Assembly (NCBI GenBank): GCA_031401675.1
Contig: JANNRR010000149.1
Span: 1-17,099 of the forward strand
DNA length: 17,099 bases
Direction: 5' to 3'
DNA from: JANNRR01 sp031401675
GTDB lineage: Bacteria > Pseudomonadota > Alphaproteobacteria > Rhodobacterales > Rhodobacteraceae
Below are positions 13,508 to 17,099 of this stretch, piece after piece. Position 1 is the stretch's first letter. Every line of letters starts with the position of its first letter. The notes below the pieces were generated by a model, which did not search any database, was not told the origin of the DNA, and saw nothing but the letters and a program-made list of their open reading frames with translations. Position numbers and translations under genes: made by a program.

Positions 13508-13828
13508 CTACGCAGCCTCGGCTTCTTCCATAGCGTGGCGGCGTTCGCTTTCTTCGCGTGACAGGGCAACCGAGGTACGGACGCCCTTGCCGACGAATTC
13601 CATCAGCCCCTTGACCACACGCTCGTTCGGATCGATTCCGGCACAAGACAGAACCTCTCGCCCGTCACGCGAACGGGCCCAGCGTGCGATCTGTTCGGGG
13701 CCATTGCCGTATTTCTTGTCATCGGCAATTGCATCGTCAAGGGCCGCAAGCACCACGGCAGCAAAAAGCTTGCGCGAACGCTGCCCCTGTTCGTGGTTGA
13801 ATGCCGTTCCGTCCACAAAATCGACCAT
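13508..13828 (-). CDS. DUF6280 family protein (Rhodobacterales-specific small protein)
   Basis: This 106-aa protein starts at ATG 13828, with AAAGGA 7 bp upstream; the open frame extends far upstream only because efp lies antisense to it. The sequence (start MVDFVDGTAFNHEQGQR, then KLFAAVVLAALDDAIADDKK, then WARSRDGREVLSCAGID) is almost invariant across Rhodobacteraceae as I remember it. It is soluble, mostly helical, with a single Cys in VLSCAGIDP and a charged C-terminus (SREESERRHAMEEAEAA). Function is unknown. Strong conservation in a genomically variable group suggests a core housekeeping or regulatory role. It is divergently arranged with efp across a 216-bp intergenic region. Confidence 0.85.
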   Translation of the reverse strand: MVDFVDGTAFNHEQGQRSRKLFAAVVLAALDDAIADDKKYGNGPEQIARWARSRDGREVLSCAGIDPNERVVKGLMEFVGKGVRTSVALSREESERRHAMEEAEAA

Positions 13829-13911
13829 GTGCCGTCCTTTTATTCTTGCTCTTGCATTTTTTGGCGTCTGCCTGTCTAGGCTGGTTCGCCATCGATTCGG
13901 TACGCCCCACA

Positions 13912-13949
13912 TTGCATACCACCTATGCGCAGAATGCATGGCAATGCAA
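13912..13949. repeat. Cluster of TGCAT/ATGCA elements between DUF6280 and efp
   Basis: TTGCAT (13912-13917), ATGC (13925-13928), the palindrome ATGCAT (13934-13939) and ATGCAA (13944-13949) are packed into 38 bp; the outer two are inverted copies. The cluster lies in the divergent promoter region about 84 bp from the DUF6280 start. It could be a regulator-binding array or chance. Confidence 0.3.
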
Positions 13950-13983
13950 CCCTTACCACTGCATCTAGTCGTCTTGCCAGCGG

Positions 13984-14014
13984 TTGACAGCCGATATATA
14001 GCTGCCGCCCTATT
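13984..14014 (+). promoter_or_regulatory. Candidate efp promoter
   Basis: A perfect -35 TTGACA (13984-13989) is followed after 19 bp by CCTATT (14009-14014) as the best -10 candidate, about 30 bp before the efp start codon. The spacing is long and the -10 weak, so the exact site is uncertain. Confidence 0.4.
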
Positions 14015-14020
14015 CAATTC

Positions 14021-14037
14021 AACCTTTTGACAAGGTT
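14021..14037 (+). promoter_or_regulatory. Small hairpin enclosing the efp Shine-Dalgarno
   Basis: AACCTT and AAGGTT form a perfect 6-bp inverted repeat around TTGAC. The AAGG in the right arm is the best Shine-Dalgarno for the efp ATG at 14045 (9 bp away), so folding would hide it. The stem is short and AU-rich. Confidence 0.4.
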
Positions 14038-14044
14038 TTGCCCG

Positions 14045-14608
14045 ATGCCCAAGATCAACGGCAATGAAATCAAGCCCGGCTACACGCTGGAGCATGACGG
14101 GGGCCTGTGGGCCGCTGTGAAAGTCAGCCATGTAAAGCCCGGCAAGGGCGGGGCATTTGCGCAGGTCGAACTGAAGAATTTGCGCGACGGGCGCAAACTG
14201 AACGAGCGGTTCCGGTCGGAAGACAAGGTTGAACGGGTCGAACTGGAGCGGAAAGATCAGCAGTTCCTGTACGAGAATGACGGGATGCTGGTGTTCATGG
14301 ACAACGAAACCTATGAGCAGATCGAATTGTCGGCCGAGCTTCTGGGGGATCGGCGGCCGTTCCTGCAGGACGGGATGACGGCGGCGGTGAACTATTTCGG
14401 CGACGAGGCACTGGCAGTGACGATACCGCAAAAGGTGACCTGCCGGATCGTCGACACCGAGCCGGTGCAGAAAGGTCAGACCGCCGCGAATTCCTTCAAG
14501 CCGGCGATCCTCGACAACGGAGTGCGAATCATGGTGCCACCGTTTGTCGGGCCGGAGGAATTGATCATCGTGAACACCGAACTGATGGAATATTCCGAAC
14601 GGGCCTGA
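14045..14608 (+). CDS. efp: Translation elongation factor P
   Basis: This full-length EF-P has 187 aa and the normal three beta-barrel domains: KOW-like domain I (1-62), OB domain II (about 65-127) and OB domain III (about 130-187, ending ELIIVNTELMEYSERA). EF-P binds between the P and E sites and restores peptide-bond formation at polyproline stretches. The residue that reaches the peptidyl-transferase centre is Lys34 in HVKPGKGGAF, the type that is beta-lysylated by EpmA in E. coli; no modification gene is in the window. I chose ATG 14045, which has an AAGG 9 bp upstream; the in-frame extension lacks homology. It is followed by a GNAT gene 75 bp downstream, perhaps cotranscribed. Confidence 0.97.
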   Translation: MPKINGNEIKPGYTLEHDGGLWAAVKVSHVKPGKGGAFAQVELKNLRDGRKLNERFRSEDKVERVELERKDQQFLYENDGMLVFMDNETYEQIELSAELLGDRRPFLQDGMTAAVNYFGDEALAVTIPQKVTCRIVDTEPVQKGQTAANSFKPAILDNGVRIMVPPFVGPEELIIVNTELMEYSERA

Positions 14609-14683
14609 CCGATCTGGGATCGCAAGCCCTGAAATCCGGGGCGGGGCAGATCCCGGCCCGCGGGTCAACCCGGAGGACCTGAG

Positions 14684-15196
14684 GTGATCCGCGCGATTTC
14701 ACCCGACGAGGTTGATCGACTTTTGCCGCTGCATTTCATGGTGCAAGCGATCCATTCTGCCGCGCGACCGCTCAATTTTCGCGCCGACCCCGACCCCGCT
14801 GAAACCCGCGCCTTTTTCTGTGAAATGCTGGGCCGCGAAAACGTCCGGATTCTGATCGCTGAAACCGAGGCGGGGCAGGCGGTCGGCTATATCATGGTGG
14901 AGGCGCAGGATATTCCGCGCTCGGCCTTCAACTGCGCACGCCTGCGCGGCTTCATCCACCATATCGCGGTCGATCCGGAGCATCGTCGGCAAGGCATCGG
15001 TTCGGCACTGGTAATGGCCGCGCGCGACTGGTTCGTGGCGCGGGGAATGGCGCAGTGGGCGGTGTCGTATTGGCTGTTCAACACTGCCTCGGCCGGACTG
15101 ATGCGCAAGCATGGACTGGAGCCGGCGCATCTGGTGGCAGAAAGCCGGCTAGAGCAGGTGAGGCGCACGGATACGGACGAAGGCTCAAGCCTCTGA
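14684..15196 (+). CDS. GNAT-family N-acetyltransferase
   Basis: This 170-aa protein starts at GTG 14684, with GGAGGA 7 bp upstream. It shows the GNAT fold: motif A at 93-112 (HIAVDPEHRRQGIGSALVMA), whose RRQGIG loop (101-106) binds the acetyl-CoA pyrophosphate, and motif B with FNTASAGLMRKHGLEP. Such enzymes transfer the acetyl group of acetyl-CoA to an amine; the substrate (protein N-terminus, amino acid, polyamine or drug) cannot be inferred. Its stop overlaps by 12 bp the end of the convergent WYL regulator gene, with no terminator between them apart from the short inverted repeat AGGCT-CA-AGCCT (about 15181-15192). Confidence 0.88.
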   Translation: MIRAISPDEVDRLLPLHFMVQAIHSAARPLNFRADPDPAETRAFFCEMLGRENVRILIAETEAGQAVGYIMVEAQDIPRSAFNCARLRGFIHHIAVDPEHRRQGIGSALVMAARDWFVARGMAQWAVSYWLFNTASAGLMRKHGLEPAHLVAESRLEQVRRTDTDEGSSL

Positions 15197-15946
15197 ACCA
15201 GACCCGGGAACGGAGTTTGCGTGGATGTCAAGATCCGGCGGGGCATCGCGCGGGCCGGACGGTGCATCGCGGCAGGCCATGGCGGTGCGAAATGCAGCCA
15301 GATCTTTGCCGCGTTCGGGGCGGAACGGGGCCGAAAGCGTCATCTTGCGGATCCGGTCGAGCCGAAACATCCGAAAATCATTGCGCAATTCGCACCAGGC
15401 GACCACCGTCCAGACCTGGCCCCAATACCACAGGCCCAGCGGGCGGACCTCGCGCGTGCTCAGGACGCCGGCGGCATCGGCATAAAGCAGCGACAGGCAT
15501 CGGTGGCTTTCGGTGGCCGCTTCGATACGGTCGATCAGATCGCGGGCCTGCGGGGTCATCGTGGCGACCGCGTTGGCGTGAATGTGGCTGCTGCGCGCGT
15601 TGGCGCGGGCGGCAGGGGGCAGGACAGCGTCGATCTTGATCAGCGCTTCTTCGGCCGCAGCCCCCATCCGCGTCCCGCCCCAGGCCTGCAAGAGCCGCGC
15701 CCCGGCCACCAGGGCTGCGGCCTCGTCTCGGGTGAACATCAGCGGCGGCATCTCGTAACCCGCGCGCATCACATAGCCGACTCCGGCTTCGCCCTCGATG
15801 GGCACGCCGGAGCCGATCAGGTCCGCGATGTCGCGGTAGATGGTGCGGTCCGACACCTCCAGCTTTTCCGCCAGCTTGTGCGCGGTGACCAGCCGGCCGC
15901 CGCGCAACAGCTGGACAATGCGGAACAGTCGGTCGGCCCGGCGCAT
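15185..15946 (-). CDS. YafY-type transcriptional regulator (HTH + WYL domain)
   Basis: This encodes 253 aa from ATG 15946 (MRRADRLFRIVQLL, the standard start of this family); the open frame extends further only into the upstream gene. Residues 1-60 are a DeoR/HTH_11-type winged helix, with recognition helix VSDRTIYRDIADL at 31-43. Residues about 135-215 form a WYL domain, with GLWYWGQ (171-177) and the basic MFRLDRI (193-199), known in related proteins to sense ligands such as nucleotides or nucleic acid ends. It follows the VOC gene with one base between stop and start (TAG-G-ATG), so the two are translationally coupled. By analogy with similar pairs it may regulate its own operon. The signal is unknown. 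Confidence 0.9.
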   Translation of the reverse strand: MRRADRLFRIVQLLRGGRLVTAHKLAEKLEVSDRTIYRDIADLIGSGVPIEGEAGVGYVMRAGYEMPPLMFTRDEAAALVAGARLLQAWGGTRMGAAAEEALIKIDAVLPPAARANARSSHIHANAVATMTPQARDLIDRIEAATESHRCLSLLYADAAGVLSTREVRPLGLWYWGQVWTVVAWCELRNDFRMFRLDRIRKMTLSAPFRPERGKDLAAFRTAMACRDAPSGPRDAPPDLDIHANSVPGSGSEA

Positions 15947-15947
15947 C

Positions 15948-16328
15948 CTAGCGTTTGGGTTCGAACAGGCCGATGGAATTGCCGTCGATGTCCTGGGCAT
16001 ACTGGAACCGGCCCGGCGCAATCTCGATCACCGGGCCCATCACGGTGCCACCGGCTTCGGTGCAACGGGCGGCGGCGGCTTCGACCGTGTCGGGGATCAT
16101 CAGGTGGATGGTCGGTCCCTGGCCATCGGCAGCGGGCTTGCCCGGATAGATGTGGCCCGAGACCCCGGTCTGCATGTCGGCCACGGCAAACATCGCAACC
16201 GGATTGGGGCCGGTTTCATCCAGCGTCAGGGCCTGCCCGGTCAGGGTGTGATAAAAGGCCATCGAGCGGGTCATGTCGGTCACCGGAATCTCGACCCAGA
16301 TCACGGCGTGGGTTGGCAGTGCTTGCAT
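15948..16328 (-). CDS. VOC superfamily (glyoxalase/bleomycin-resistance-like) protein
   Basis: This 126-aa protein starts at ATG 16328, with AAAGGA 8 bp upstream; the open frame runs on upstream without homology. It contains two beta-alpha-beta-beta-beta modules: HAVIWVEIPVTDMTRSMAFYHTL (in the first, residues 7-29) and, in the second, IHLMIPDTVEAAAARCTEAGG (74-94) ending in DIDGNSIGLFEP. H75 and E123 are in positions that often bind the metal, but the first-module ligands are not clear. Family members include glyoxalase I, dioxygenases and drug-binding proteins; those paired with YafY regulators have no known substrate. It is cotranscribed with the regulator downstream. Confidence 0.88.
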   Translation of the reverse strand: MQALPTHAVIWVEIPVTDMTRSMAFYHTLTGQALTLDETGPNPVAMFAVADMQTGVSGHIYPGKPAADGQGPTIHLMIPDTVEAAAARCTEAGGTVMGPVIEIAPGRFQYAQDIDGNSIGLFEPKR

Positions 16329-16392
16329 CGGCTTGATCCTTTGGATGTGTGTCGCGCGGCAGGTATGGCACAGCCCTGCTGACAGCATTGTG

Positions 16393-17099
16393 TCAGGAGC
16401 TTGCAGCAGGCGTCCAGAAGATCCGCGCCGCGCCGGCCTGCATTGCTGGCTCGGCCCGGTCAAGGCGAAGATAGGCGATGGCCTGGTTGCCAGAGCGGGT
16501 GTGGAGCACCCCGGCGGGTTTGCCGCCAGCGGTGATTTCGGTTCCGGGCGCGGCATCGCCGTCGATGCCGACGGACACGAAGACCTAGCGCAATTCGGTC
16601 TTGTGTTTCATCCGGGCGGTCACTTCCTGCCCGACATAGCATCCCTTGCGGAAATCGACACCGTTCAGCCGTTCGAACCCTGCCTCCAGAATATAGCTGT
16701 CATCGGAGACCAGTTCGGTGCCGGTTTCGGGGATGCAGGCGGCGACGCGCAGCGCATCCCAGTCGATCGCCGGATCGCCGCCGGGGGTTTCGGAATAGAA
16801 CCGCCAGCCCAGCGACCCATGGCGCGGGTCGGCAAAGGCACCGGGCGGGGTCGGGCCAAGGCCGCGCTGCACCTGCAGCGGGCTTGGCGCAATCGTCACG
16901 GCAGCGCGGAGCTTGTAAAGCGCGAGCCGCCGGACCGTCGCCTCGGCAAGGCTCGCGTCAAGATCCAGCAGGACGCAATCGCCCTGCGGCACCAGAAAGA
17001 AATCGGCAAGGTACTTGCCCTGGGGGGTCAACAGGGCGGCATAGACCAGACCGTGATCCAGCTTGCCGACATCATTGCTGACCAGCCCTTGCAGAAAAC
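16393..17099 (-). pseudogene. ygfZ: ygfZ (folate-binding protein) with an in-frame amber codon; 5' end beyond the window
   Basis: Read leftward from the right edge, the frame is open from FLQGLVSNDVGKLD through LLTPQGKYLADFFLV to the family signature KGCYVGQEVTARM, with its conserved Cys. After KHKTELR it meets TAG (16587-16585), continues in the same frame as VFVSVGIDGDAAPG and ends normally at TGA 16393-16395. A Lys codon AAG would fit the TAG position (family pattern T-E-L-R-K). YgfZ belongs to the GcvT-like tetrahydrofolate-binding family and supports maintenance of certain Fe-S enzymes. Without readthrough, the last 64 codons (about a quarter of the protein) would be lost after the signature motif. 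A sequencing error or amber suppression are alternatives; the rest of the gene shows no decay. Confidence 0.85.

Noticed and set aside
13829..14668. Upstream extension of the DUF6280 frame across efp
   Set aside because: The family starts at MVDFVDG, with a ribosome-binding site; the extension is antisense to efp.
15221..16336. 371-codon plus-strand open frame over the WYL and VOC genes
   Set aside because: Shadow frame; both minus-strand genes have family motifs and start signals.

Overview
The window looks like chromosomal DNA from an alphaproteobacterium of the Rhodobacteraceae. I base this on high G+C, on a small protein matching the Rhodobacterales family DUF6280, on an isoaspartyl-methyltransferase-like gene directly upstream of tolC, and on the style of the EF-P, WYL and YgfZ proteins. 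Family calls rest on recognising motifs by eye; no database was searched.

The left half (about 1-8990) is accessory and heavily decayed. It opens with the 5' part of a renalase-like FAD oxidoreductase (minus). Upstream of that lies a short-chain dehydrogenase reduced to three fragments, and about 180 bp further up a good minus-strand promoter whose spacer is filled by a near-perfect palindrome (1063-1090). An 860-bp stretch without a convincing gene follows. Next comes a prophage morphogenesis remnant: a small unknown ORF overlapping a gene for a prohead protease/major capsid fusion. An IS481-family element (3337-4395) has split the fusion gene, with a 6-bp target duplication. Then come two minus-strand genes for exported proteins of unknown function, followed by remnants of an NTF2/SnoaL-like gene, an IS1380-type transposase tail and a small plus-strand gene with an in-frame stop. 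The half ends with a tightly coupled three-gene module (unknown protein, excisionase-like HTH protein, tyrosine integrase) that runs into the 3' end of tRNA-Cys(GCA). That is the usual layout for an element integrated at a tRNA gene, but I found no second attachment copy in the window.

The right half (about 8990-17099) looks like ordinary core chromosome: tRNA-Cys, a pcm-like methyltransferase, tolC, a PopZ-like disordered protein, a membrane protein of the type often labelled metal-dependent hydrolase or CobQ, a bidirectional terminator, DUF6280 (minus), efp (plus), a GNAT acetyltransferase (plus), and then on the minus strand a WYL regulator coupled to a VOC protein, and ygfZ. The ygfZ gene runs off the right edge and carries an in-frame amber codon.

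I see no convincing new multi-gene system. The points most worth checking are the fused protease-capsid gene with its own internal ribosome-binding site, the IS whose transposase borrows its stop codon from the target duplication, the palindromic promoter upstream of the redox genes, the ygfZ nonsense codon, and the decayed island at tRNA-Cys.
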